Shown: positions 1 through 7,224, numbered from the stretch's first letter. The stretch: 7,245 bases of DNA from Moraxellaceae bacterium (GCA_030684415.1 JAUXNL010000042.1:1-7245), one strand, 5' to 3'. The notes: generated from the sequence alone by a model not told the origin. Program-made: numbers and translations.

Positions 1-9
1 AGCCGTTTC

Positions 10-3000
10 ATGTCCATCCATGTCGCCCTTAATCATGTCAGCGATTACCAGTACGACCGCCCGGTAAACCTGGGCCCGCACCTTGTTCGCCTCCGCCCTG
101 CACCACATTGTCGCACGCGCATCCTCTCGTACTCGCTCAAGGTCAGTCCGGAAAAGCACTTCATCAACTGGCAGCAAGACCCGCAGGCTAACCACACGGC
201 GCGGCTGGTGTTTCCGGAGAAGACCACACGCCTGCGCGTCGAGGTCGATCTGGTGGCCGAGATGTCGGTGTTCAATCCCTTCGACTTTTTTCTGGAGCCG
301 CATGCCGAGAAGTTCCCCTTTGCCTATGGCGACAAGGGGCTGGTGCACGAGCTGGCGCCGTTTCTGGTGAAAACGGCGCTAACGCCGAAGTTTGCGGCGT
401 ATGTGGAGGCGATTCCGCGCACGCCCACGCCGACCATCGATTTTCTGGTGGCACTGAACCAGCGCCTCTATCAAGACATCCGCTATCTCATCCGGCTTGA
501 GCCGGGCGTGCAGACGCCGGAAGAAACGCTGACGAAAAAATCCGGCTCCTGCCGCGATTCCGCTTGGCTGCTGGTGCAGATGTTCCGCCATATCGGGCTG
601 GCGGCGCGCTTTGTCTCCGGCTATCTCATCCAGCTCACGCCCGATGTGAAGGCGCTGGATGGTCCTTCCGGCCCGACCGAGGATTTCACCGATCTGCACG
701 CCTGGTGCGAGGTGTTTTTGCCGGGCGCTGGCTGGATTGGCCTCGACCCCACCTCGGGCCTGTTTGCGGGGGAGGGGCATTTGCCGCTGGCCTGTTCGCC
801 ACGCCCGACGTCGGCGGCGCCCATCAGTGGGCTGATTGATGAGTGCGAGTGTGTGTTCGAGCACCACATGAAAGTCACGCGTATCCACGAGTCGCCGCGC
901 GTCACCAAGCCCTACACGCCGGAGCAGTGGCAGAAAATCGAAGCGCTCGGCCATGCGATTGACGCCGACCTCGACAAAATGGATGTGCGCCTGACCATGG
1001 GCGGCGAGCCGACGTTCGTCTCTGTGGATGATCCGGATGGCGCCGAGTGGAATACCGCGGCGCTGGGGCCAACCAAGCGGCTGCGCGCGGCTGAGCTTTT
1101 TCATCGGCTGCGCAATCATTACGCGCCGCTTGGCCTGGTGCATTTTGGCCAGGGTAAGTGGTATCCGGGCGAGCAATTGCCGCGCTGGTCGCTCAACTGT
1201 TTCTGGCGTCGTGATGGCGAGCCTATCTGGATTGATCCGGCACTGATTGCCGATGAAAAAAGCCATTATGGGGCGGATGCCGTGATGGCGGCGGAATTCC
1301 TGCAGGGCGTGGCCGAGCGTTTGGGCGTGGCGCCGGAATTCATTTTCCCGGCCTATGAAGATCTTTTCTATTACATGTGGCGTGAGCGCCGTCTGCCCGA
1401 AAATGTGGATGCGCTGGATTCGCGCGTGCAAGACCCGATGGAGCGGGCGCGGCTGATGAAGGTGTTCAGTCAGGGGCTCGACAAGGTGATCGGCCATGTC
1501 TTGCCGCTGGCGCGCAACGCAGCGGGTTCTGCCTGGCAAAGCGGGCGCTGGTTCCTGCGCAGCGAGCATTGCTATCTGGTGCCCGGCGATTCGCCTGTCG
1601 GTTACCGCCTGCCGCTGGATTCGCAGCCTTGGGTGAGCGAATCGGATTATCCCTACGTCAATCCGCCCGACCCCACGCAGAAGCAGGCGCCGCTGCCCAC
1701 GCATGCGGTGCTGCGCCGGCAGGTGCAGGGCGAGCGTCCGGCGGTGGCGAAAGTGTCGGATCGTAAGCGCCCGGGGCCGGCTGAATCCGCCGCCGGGCTG
1801 ACGCGCACCAGTCTTTGCGCCGAGCCGCGTGAAGGCCGGCTCTACCTGTTCATGCCGCCGCTGGATCGTCTGGATGATTATCTGGAGCTGGTGTCGGCCA
1901 TCGAGGCGACGGCAGATGCACTGCACATGCCGGTCATGCTCGAAGGCTACGAGCCGCCGGCGGATCCGCGTCTGGCGCATTTCCGTATCACGCCGGACCC
2001 CGGCGTCATCGAGGTGAACATTCATCCGTCGGCGTCGTGGGACGAGTTGGTGGAGCGCACCACGCATCTGTACGAGCAAGCGCACCAGAGCCGGCTCACC
2101 ACCGAAAAATTCATGGTGGATGGCCGCCACACCGGCACCGGCGGTGGCAATCATTTCGTGCTCGGTGGCGCCAGCGTGAACGATTCGCCGTTCCTGCGCC
2201 GCCCGGATGTGCTGCGCAGCCTGCTCGCGTACTGGCACAACCATCCGTCCTTGTCGTATCTGTTTTCGGGCCTGTTCATCGGGCCGACTTCGCAGGCGCC
2301 GCGTGTGGATGAAGCCCGCAACGATTCGCTGTATGAGCTGGAAATCGCCTTCCGCCAGATTCCGGACCCGGATGAAGGCGCGGCGGGCATGCCGCCCTGG
2401 CAGCTCGACCGTCTGCTGCGCAACCTGCTGATTGATGTCACTGGCAACACGCACCGCGCCGAGTTCTGCATCGACAAGCTCTACTCACCGGATGGCACCA
2501 CGGGCCGCCTTGGCCTGCTGGAGCTGCGCGCGTTTGAAATGCCGCCGCATGCCGAAATGAGTTTGGCGCAACAACTGTTGCTGCGCGCGTTGGTCGCCAC
2601 CTTCTGGCAGCGGCCCTACAAGCCGGCACGTTTGGCGCGCTGGGGCACGGAGCTGCACGACCGCTTCATGCTGCCGTATTTTGTGGAGCAGGATTTTGCC
2701 GATGTGATGGCCGATCTCAATCTCGCCGGGTATCCGGTGGAGAAGGCCTGGTTCGATCCGCATTTCGAATTCCGCTTCCCGCGCTTTGGTGATCTGGCGG
2801 TGAACGGTATCGAGCTGGAAATCCGCCATGCGCTCGAGCCCTGGCATGTGATGGGCGAGGAGGGCACGGCGGGTGGCACGGTGCGGCATGTGGATTCGTC
2901 GCTGGAGCGCGTGCAGGTGCATGTGACGGGCATGGCGCCGGAGCGCTATGTGCTCACCTGCAATGGTGAAACCGTGCCGCTGCGCCCGACCGGCAAGGTG

Positions 3001-3321
3001 GGCGAGTTTGTGGGGGGCGTGCGCTACCGCGCCTGGCAGCCGCCGTCTTGCTTGCATCCGCTGATTGGCGTGCACTCGCCGCTGGTGTTCGATCTGGTGG
3101 ACACCTGGAACGAGCGTTCGCTGGCGGGCTGCCAGTATCACGTCATGCATCCCGGTGGGCGCAATTACGCCGGCTTTCCGGTCAATTCTTACGAGGCCGA
3201 AAGCCGCCGGCTGGCGCGCTTCTTCCGCATGGGGCATACCGCGGGCCGCAAGGTGGTGAAGCCGGCGCCGGCGAGTGCGGACCATCCCTTCACGCTCGAC
3301 CTGCGCCGGCCACAGGGCTGA
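10..3321 (+). CDS. Transglutaminase-like / DUF2126 fusion protein (1103 aa)
   Basis: The protein is a two-part fusion. Residues 1 to about 100 match the bacterial transglutaminase N-terminal region. Residues about 130-270 form a transglutaminase core with a complete triad: Cys181 (SGSCRDSAW), His230 (DLHAW) and Asp246 (GLDPTSG). From about residue 318 to the end it is DUF2126, with conserved blocks at 327-337 (RLTMGGEPTFV), 666-674 (VIEVNIHPS), 704-717 (DGRHTGTGGGNHFV), 774-781 and 836-847 (LLELRAFEMPPH). A variable linker lies near 556-597. The paired Glu/Asn, Gly-rich/His and Glu-Leu-Arg blocks recall glutamine-synthetase/GCS2-type amide ligases; that link is my inference plus recollection of published comparative work. 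Length is normal for the family (about 1100 aa; Rv2566-like). No signal peptide or membrane segment is visible, so it is probably cytoplasmic. ATG at 10 fits because relatives start with a similar Met-x-Ile-x-Val-Ala-Leu. Only 9 nt precede it, so its ribosome site and promoter cannot be judged. The likely role is cleavage, transfer or formation of amide bonds on an unknown peptide. Confidence 0.95.
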   Translation: MSIHVALNHVSDYQYDRPVNLGPHLVRLRPAPHCRTRILSYSLKVSPEKHFINWQQDPQANHTARLVFPEKTTRLRVEVDLVAEMSVFNPFDFFLEPHAEKFPFAYGDKGLVHELAPFLVKTALTPKFAAYVEAIPRTPTPTIDFLVALNQRLYQDIRYLIRLEPGVQTPEETLTKKSGSCRDSAWLLVQMFRHIGLAARFVSGYLIQLTPDVKALDGPSGPTEDFTDLHAWCEVFLPGAGWIGLDPTSGLFAGEGHLPLACSPRPTSAAPISGLIDECECVFEHHMKVTRIHESPRVTKPYTPEQWQKIEALGHAIDADLDKMDVRLTMGGEPTFVSVDDPDGAEWNTAALGPTKRLRAAELFHRLRNHYAPLGLVHFGQGKWYPGEQLPRWSLNCFWRRDGEPIWIDPALIADEKSHYGADAVMAAEFLQGVAERLGVAPEFIFPAYEDLFYYMWRERRLPENVDALDSRVQDPMERARLMKVFSQGLDKVIGHVLPLARNAAGSAWQSGRWFLRSEHCYLVPGDSPVGYRLPLDSQPWVSESDYPYVNPPDPTQKQAPLPTHAVLRRQVQGERPAVAKVSDRKRPGPAESAAGLTRTSLCAEPREGRLYLFMPPLDRLDDYLELVSAIEATADALHMPVMLEGYEPPADPRLAHFRITPDPGVIEVNIHPSASWDELVERTTHLYEQAHQSRLTTEKFMVDGRHTGTGGGNHFVLGGASVNDSPFLRRPDVLRSLLAYWHNHPSLSYLFSGLFIGPTSQAPRVDEARNDSLYELEIAFRQIPDPDEGAAGMPPWQLDRLLRNLLIDVTGNTHRAEFCIDKLYSPDGTTGRLGLLELRAFEMPPHAEMSLAQQLLLRALVATFWQRPYKPARLARWGTELHDRFMLPYFVEQDFADVMADLNLAGYPVEKAWFDPHFEFRFPRFGDLAVNGIELEIRHALEPWHVMGEEGTAGGTVRHVDSSLERVQVHVTGMAPERYVLTCNGETVPLRPTGKVGEFVGGVRYRAWQPPSCLHPLIGVHSPLVFDLVDTWNERSLAGCQYHVMHPGGRNYAGFPVNSYEAESRRLARFFRMGHTAGRKVVKPAPASADHPFTLDLRRPQG

Positions 3322-3432
3322 CCGCTTGGCGCCACTGCGTGTGCCTGCGCTGCTGTGTTTGCAGCGACGCCAGCGCTTGCAGAGGCACCGGCGTTGCCGC
3401 TTGGAATCTTGCAAGGGCCTCACTGTGTCGCT

Positions 3433-3483
3433 TTAACAGCTTGCTGAGAGGCCCGGGATGGGCGTTTTTCAGCAAACTGTTAA
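3433..3483. repeat. 51-nt near-perfect palindrome between genes 1 and 2
   Basis: TTAACAGCTTGCTGA (3433-3447) is the reverse complement of TCAGCAAACTGTTAA (3469-3483) except at one position (C3440 against A3476). In plus-strand RNA the stem can continue through 3448-3450 with 3466-3468 (two G-U pairs and one A-U). After a small bulge it continues into GCCC (3451-3454) with GGGC (3460-3463), closed by a 5-nt loop. In minus-strand RNA the single mismatch becomes a G-U pair, so the long arm is fully paired. The tip is GCCC-loop-GGGC followed by G and five T (3465-3469), which resembles a very short intrinsic terminator. It could be an mRNA end or stabilising hairpin, a protein-binding palindrome, or a small dispersed repeat. 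Confidence 0.75.
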
Positions 3484-3526
3484 CGGAACGGTTTGGCCTG
3501 TGCAAGCGCCGGTGGTGGCACTGGCC

Positions 3527-3535
3527 TGCTACCAT
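3527..3535 (+). promoter_or_regulatory. Possible extended -10 element upstream of gene 2
   Basis: TGCTACCAT fits the extended -10 pattern TGn followed by a hexamer, and the hexamer matches TATAAT at four of six positions. It would start a transcript about 70 nt before the gene 2 ATG. No good -35 box stands at the right distance. It is listed only because gene 2 plausibly needs its own promoter after the long gap. The match is weak and could be chance. Confidence 0.15.
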
Positions 3536-3613
3536 CGGCAGCGCTTGGCACCCGCGACGGTCCTTCCCGACAAACGCCGCCTGACGTTACCGACGCCTGA
3601 CAAGAATCCGCCC

Positions 3614-6100
3614 ATGCCCGATCTGCTTGCCGCTTACCCGCATGACCCCGCCTGCTTCGACGAAGTGCGCGCGGCCGACGGCGCTCCCCATCCGCACTGG
3701 GAGGGATTTGCCCGCGTGCTGGGCACGTTCACGCCGGCACAGATGCAGCAGCGTCAGGATCTGGTGAATCGCCTCGTGCACGAGAACGGCATCACCTACA
3801 ACATTTACGGCGACGCCAACGGCCTGAACCGACCTTGGCGGCTTGGGCCGTTGCCTAATCTGATTCCGGCTGACGAGTGGGCCGGCATCGCCAGCGGCAT
3901 TGCGCAGCGCGCAGCCGTGCTCGACCGGATACTGGCCGATATTTATGGCAACCAGTCGTTGCTGAAAAACGGCTTGCTGCCGCCGGAGCTGATTTTCGGG
4001 CACAACAATTTTCTCTGGCCCTGCGTCGGCATCCGTCCGGCGGGTGGGCGCTTCTTGCATCTGTATGCCGCCGATCTGGCGCGGGCACCCGATGGCCAAT
4101 GGTGGGTGATGGCGGATCGCACGCAAACGCCGTCCGGCATGGGCTATGCGCTGGAAAACCGGCAGATCATCGCGCGTGCCTTTCCCACGCTGTACCGCCA
4201 GTTGCGCGTGCAGACCCTGAACAATGCCGTGGCGGCGCTGCAACAGAATCTGGCACGGCTGGCGCCGTCGGATGGCGAGCCGCCGCTGACGGTGTTGCTC
4301 TCGCCCGGCCGCTATAACGAAACCTATTTCGAGCATGTGTATCTCGCGCGCCAACTGGGCATGCCCTTGGTGGAAGGCAGCGATCTCACCGTGCGCCAGC
4401 CCTGCGTGTATCTGAAAACGCTGAACGGTCTGAAACGGGTGCACGCCATTCTGCGCCGTCTGGATGATGATTTTTGCGACCCGCTGGAGTTGCGCAGCGA
4501 CTCTGCTCTCGGCGTGCCGGGCCTGCTCGAGGCCGTGCGCGCCGGCACCGTGGTGATGGCGAACGCGCTCGGCACCGGTGTGCTGGAGTCGCCGGGGCTG
4601 CTCGGCTTCCTGCCTGCGATTTGCCAGCATTTTTATGGTGAGGAGCTGGAAATTCCGTCGGTGGCCTCGTGGTGGTGTGGCGAAACGCCGGTGATGGAAG
4701 ATGCGCTGGCCAAGCTGGCGGATCTTGTCATCAAGCCGGCGTTTCCATCGCAGAATTTTGAGCCGGTGTTCGGGCGCACGCTCGATGCGGCCGGGCTGGC
4801 AGAGCTGGCCGCGCGTATTCGCCGCCGCCCGCAGGCGTATGTGGCGCAGGAGCGTGTGCAACTGGCGCGCTCGCCGGTGTGGTCGCCTCAGGACGGCGCT
4901 TTCCATCCGCACGCCACCGGCATGCGCGTGTACGCGATTGCCACTGAGCGTGGCTATGTGGTGATGCCCGGCGGTCTTACACGTGTGGCGGGTGACGATG
5001 CCGCCGGCGTGGTGTCGATGCAGCGCGGTGGCCTCAGCAAAGACACCTGGGTGTGCTTCAGTGATGTCCGGCGTACAGAAGTACCCGCCGTGCGTCGTCT
5101 AGGCGTCAGCGATTTGCTGCGCCAAGACCCGAACCTGCCCTCGCGCACCGCCGAAAACCTGTTCTGGCTCGGTCGTTATGCCGAACGCTGCCGTAATCAT
5201 GCCCGCCTGCTGCGCTCGGCGCTGGTACGTGATGTCGAGCAGGGCAGTGAACAAGGCGCGGCGGATGGCGCACTGGCGATGGCGGTGGCTAGCTGCCGCC
5301 ACCTCGGCCTGTTGCCTGACGGCGACGACATTGATGTCGCGCTGCTGGCCGCCGTGTGCGACAGCGATCATGCGGGCAGCCTGGCCAGCCAGTTGCGTGC
5401 GCTGATTGGCGCCGCCTCGCAGGTGCGTGGCCGGCTCTCGCAGGAAAACTGGGGCGCCATCGTCGAGCTGCAGCAAGAGGCCGACAGTCTCGATCCGGCA
5501 CAACTCGATCCGGCAGAAGCGTTATCGTTTCTGGATCGCCTGCTGATGTCGCAGTCGTCGCTGGCCGGTTTTGCGCTCGACAACATGACGCAGGATGCCG
5601 GCTGGCGATTCTTGATGATCGGCCGCCGTCTTGAACGTTTACAGTTTCTCGCTGATATCACGGCGCTGGTGCTGCGCCAGCCCGGCGCTGCCTCTACGGC
5701 CGCGCTCGACTGGTTGCTGGAAATGGCCGACAGCACGATTACCTATCGCAGCCGCTATCTCTCCAGCGCGCAATTGATTCCGGTGCTGGATCTGGTGCTG
5801 CTCGATCCGGGCAATCCGCATGCGCTCATGTTCCAGTTGCACAAGCTGATGCAGACGCTGGATCTGCTCGGTGACATGAATGATTACGGACTGGCCGATC
5901 TCACCGCGAAACTGGAATCGCTGGAGCTGGCCGTGCTCGAAAGTGAAATGGCCTATGGCAGCCGCCTGCAAGGCGCGCTGTTCATGCTCGCCAGCCTGCT
6001 GCACACCGTGGCCGTCGAAGGGCGCGGCCTTTCCGACCAGATCGGCCTGCGCTATTTCGCGCATATCGATACCGTCAGCCAGACCACGGCCTCGGCCTGA
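3614..6100 (+). CDS. Circularly permuted ATP-grasp / alpha-E fusion protein (828 aa)
   Basis: The N-terminal half (about residues 55-490) is a circularly permuted ATP-grasp domain (formerly DUF404/DUF407). Its blocks are 62-71 (YNIYGDANGL), 165-183 (VMADRTQTPSGMGYALENR), 228-241 (LLSPGRYNETYFEH) and 370-378 with Lys374 (DLVIKPAFP), a plausible nucleotide-binding lysine. The C-terminal part (about 508-815) is an alpha-E helical domain (formerly DUF403), opening with SRTAENLFWLGRYAER (510-525) and followed by MTQDAGWRFLMIGRRLER (658-675) and TYRSRYLSS (710-718). ATP-grasp enzymes join a carboxylate to an amine using ATP, so this is probably the amide-forming enzyme of the cluster; the substrate is unknown. 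Some genomes encode the two domains separately, while Rv2567 is a comparable fusion. The frame is open back to an ATG at 3458, but ATG 3614 is preferred because the family begins with a Met-x-x-Leu-leader and a D-x-x-C/V-F-D-E block, present here at once (MPDLLAAYPHDPACFDE). The ribosome site is weak. It should be cytoplasmic. Confidence 0.93.
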   Translation: MPDLLAAYPHDPACFDEVRAADGAPHPHWEGFARVLGTFTPAQMQQRQDLVNRLVHENGITYNIYGDANGLNRPWRLGPLPNLIPADEWAGIASGIAQRAAVLDRILADIYGNQSLLKNGLLPPELIFGHNNFLWPCVGIRPAGGRFLHLYAADLARAPDGQWWVMADRTQTPSGMGYALENRQIIARAFPTLYRQLRVQTLNNAVAALQQNLARLAPSDGEPPLTVLLSPGRYNETYFEHVYLARQLGMPLVEGSDLTVRQPCVYLKTLNGLKRVHAILRRLDDDFCDPLELRSDSALGVPGLLEAVRAGTVVMANALGTGVLESPGLLGFLPAICQHFYGEELEIPSVASWWCGETPVMEDALAKLADLVIKPAFPSQNFEPVFGRTLDAAGLAELAARIRRRPQAYVAQERVQLARSPVWSPQDGAFHPHATGMRVYAIATERGYVVMPGGLTRVAGDDAAGVVSMQRGGLSKDTWVCFSDVRRTEVPAVRRLGVSDLLRQDPNLPSRTAENLFWLGRYAERCRNHARLLRSALVRDVEQGSEQGAADGALAMAVASCRHLGLLPDGDDIDVALLAAVCDSDHAGSLASQLRALIGAASQVRGRLSQENWGAIVELQQEADSLDPAQLDPAEALSFLDRLLMSQSSLAGFALDNMTQDAGWRFLMIGRRLERLQFLADITALVLRQPGAASTAALDWLLEMADSTITYRSRYLSSAQLIPVLDLVLLDPGNPHALMFQLHKLMQTLDLLGDMNDYGLADLTAKLESLELAVLESEMAYGSRLQGALFMLASLLHTVAVEGRGLSDQIGLRYFAHIDTVSQTTASA

Positions 6101-6110
6101 GACTCCCATC

Positions 6111-7022
6111 ATGGCCCGCTACCGCATCACCCACGACACCGATTACCACTACAGCGCCCCCGTGCCGCATTCGCAGCAATTGCTGCATTTACAGCCGCGG
6201 CCGTTGGCGTACCAGCATATTTTATCGCAGCAGTTGCACATCACGCCGCCACCAACACGCGAAACTGCCGACTGGGATTTCTTCGGCAATCCCTGCACGC
6301 ATCTTGAATTCACGCAGCCGCATTTGCGCTTATCGGTGTCGGCCGAAACCCATATCGAGGTGATGTCGCGGCAATGGCCTGAATTTGCGGCCAGCGCGCC
6401 GTGGGAGCAGGTGGTGGAGCATTGTCGTTACACTGGTGATCCGCTGGGTGATGAGTTGCTTGCTGCGCTGGTGTTCCGCCAGGAGTCACCGTTCGGGCGC
6501 ATCAAGCATTTGTTCGCGGATTTTGCCGCTGACTGCTTTTTAACGGGGCGCCCGCTGTTGGAGGCCACCAACGCCCTGATGCTGAAAATCCACAGCGAAT
6601 TCACCTTCGATGCCGAGGCCACGCAAATTGCCACGCCACTGGCGCAGGTGCTCGAGGAACGGCGAGGGGTGTGCCAGGACTTTGCACATCTCATGATGTC
6701 GTGTCTGCGCTCGCTCGGATTGCCGGCGCGCTATGTCAGCGGCTATCTGCTCACCGAGCCGCCACCGGGGCAAGAACGTCTGATTGGCGCCGATGCCTCG
6801 CATGCGTGGGTGTCGGTGTATTGCCCGGCGCTGACGACGCCTGCCGACGGGGCGGGGGAGCGTTGGGTGGATTTTGACCCGACCAATGCGGTGCTGCCTG
6901 GTGAGCAGCACATCACGCTGGGCTGGGGGCGGGATTTCAGTGATGTGTCGCCGTTGCGGGGGGTGATTCTGGGGGGCGGGGCGCATGAGTTGGTGGTGCG
7001 GGTGACGGTGATGCCCGAGTAA
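6111..7022 (+). CDS. Transglutaminase-like cysteine peptidase family protein (303 aa)
   Basis: Residues 1 to about 85 match the bacterial transglutaminase N-terminal region (opening RYRITHDTDYHYSAPV). Residues about 140-262 form the transglutaminase core with an intact triad: Cys188 (RRGVCQDFAH), His231 (DASHAWVSV) and Asp256 (WVDFDPTNAV). The LPARYVSGYL block after the cysteine is typical. The protein is about the normal length for stand-alone members (Rv2569c-like). It has no signal peptide or membrane segment. Family members with this fold are usually hydrolases or acyltransferases acting on peptide or isopeptide amides, so it may trim or transfer the product of the upstream ligase-like proteins; that is inference. 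It starts 10 nt after the gene 2 stop, with no clear Shine-Dalgarno sequence, so translation is probably coupled to gene 2. The open frame extends back to 5880 inside gene 2, but ATG 6111 is chosen because the conserved N-terminal region starts there. Confidence 0.95.
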   Translation: MARYRITHDTDYHYSAPVPHSQQLLHLQPRPLAYQHILSQQLHITPPPTRETADWDFFGNPCTHLEFTQPHLRLSVSAETHIEVMSRQWPEFAASAPWEQVVEHCRYTGDPLGDELLAALVFRQESPFGRIKHLFADFAADCFLTGRPLLEATNALMLKIHSEFTFDAEATQIATPLAQVLEERRGVCQDFAHLMMSCLRSLGLPARYVSGYLLTEPPPGQERLIGADASHAWVSVYCPALTTPADGAGERWVDFDPTNAVLPGEQHITLGWGRDFSDVSPLRGVILGGGAHELVVRVTVMPE

Positions 7023-7032
7023 CTGTTCGATC

Positions 7033-7053
7033 CCCTCTCCCTCCGGGAGAGGG
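7033..7053. repeat. 9-bp GC-rich hairpin repeat just after gene 3, possible terminator
   Basis: CCCTCTCCC (7033-7041) pairs perfectly with GGGAGAGGG (7045-7053) around a 3-nt loop, 10 nt after the gene 3 stop. It is followed by GCCAGGGTGAGGG-type sequence. I recall this motif as a common dispersed intergenic repeat in proteobacterial genomes. There is no T tract, so it is not a standard intrinsic terminator on this strand. It may still end or protect the 3' end of the gene 2-gene 3 message. Confidence 0.65.
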
Positions 7054-7164
7054 CCAGGGTGAGGGACGTACTCTGCTTCGGCACTGGCCTTGCTTTGGTT
7101 TCGTCTGCTGATGTGGCTGCGCGGGCTACTTCTCTGCGAGAGGGGTTGCGCCTGCCCGGCGGGG

Positions 7165-7206
7165 GCCTACTTTCTTTGCTTCGCCAAAGAAAGTAGGCAA
7201 AGAAAG
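7165..7206. repeat. 14-bp perfect stem-loop with duplicated right arm (dispersed-repeat type)
   Basis: GCCTACTTTCTTTG (7165-7178) pairs perfectly with CAAAGAAAGTAGGC (7185-7198) around a 6-nt loop containing TTCG. The 9-mer CAAAGAAAG occurs twice, at 7185-7193 and 7198-7206, so the left arm could pair with either copy. From memory this belongs to a repeat family scattered between genes in some beta- and gammaproteobacteria. It is unrelated to the coding genes and probably continues past the window edge. Confidence 0.75.
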
Positions 7207-7224
7207 GCGACCCCGGGCCGTTCG

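Larger units (their letters stand above)
3322..3613. other. Intergenic region with several stem-loops, no gene seen
   Basis: This 292-nt gap separates gene 1 from gene 2, whereas genes 2 and 3 are only 10 nt apart. I see no convincing gene in it. It holds several inverted repeats. CGCTGC (3348-3353) can pair with GCAGCG (3361-3366), or GCGCTG (3347-3352) with CAGCGC (3371-3376). CTTGCA (3376-3381) can pair with TGCAAG (3410-3415) around an inner GGCA/TGCC. The large palindrome at 3433-3483 is listed separately. CGCCTGAC occurs twice just before gene 2 (3578-3585 and 3594-3601). The size and structure suggest a transcript boundary or a separate control point for genes 2 and 3, but no strong promoter or T-rich terminator is evident. 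Confidence 0.7.

Noticed and set aside
379..2454. 691-residue open frame on the minus strand inside gene 1
   Set aside because: It is antisense to the conserved DUF2126 and transglutaminase coding sequence. Its translation is Arg/His/Gln-rich low-quality sequence without family motifs. Long antisense frames are expected in high-GC genes.
2485..3423. 312-residue minus-strand open frame covering the end of gene 1 and part of the gap
   Set aside because: It mostly mirrors the conserved gene 1 coding sequence and has no family features in its short non-overlapping part.
3516..3530. TGGCAC followed by TGCT, resembling a sigma-54 promoter
   Set aside because: The GG-to-GC spacing is one base short of the required distance and the -12 box lacks its TT, so it is not a credible sigma-54 site.
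3048..3584. Plus-strand open frame crossing the end of gene 1 and the gap
   Set aside because: It is out of frame with gene 1 over its first half, has shadow-like composition and ends before gene 2 without any recognisable motif.
3458..3613. 52-residue N-terminal extension of gene 2 from ATG 3458
   Set aside because: The start lies inside the palindrome. The added residues show no conserved feature, and the family-like N-terminus begins at ATG 3614.
3587..4912. 441-residue open frame on the minus strand inside gene 2
   Set aside because: Same reasoning: it lies opposite well-conserved ATP-grasp motifs, has Arg/His/Gln-rich composition and shows no recognisable domain.
5880..6110. Longer form of gene 3 starting inside gene 2
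   Set aside because: The extra residues are the out-of-frame shadow of the alpha-E domain, and the conserved transglutaminase N-terminal region begins at ATG 6111.
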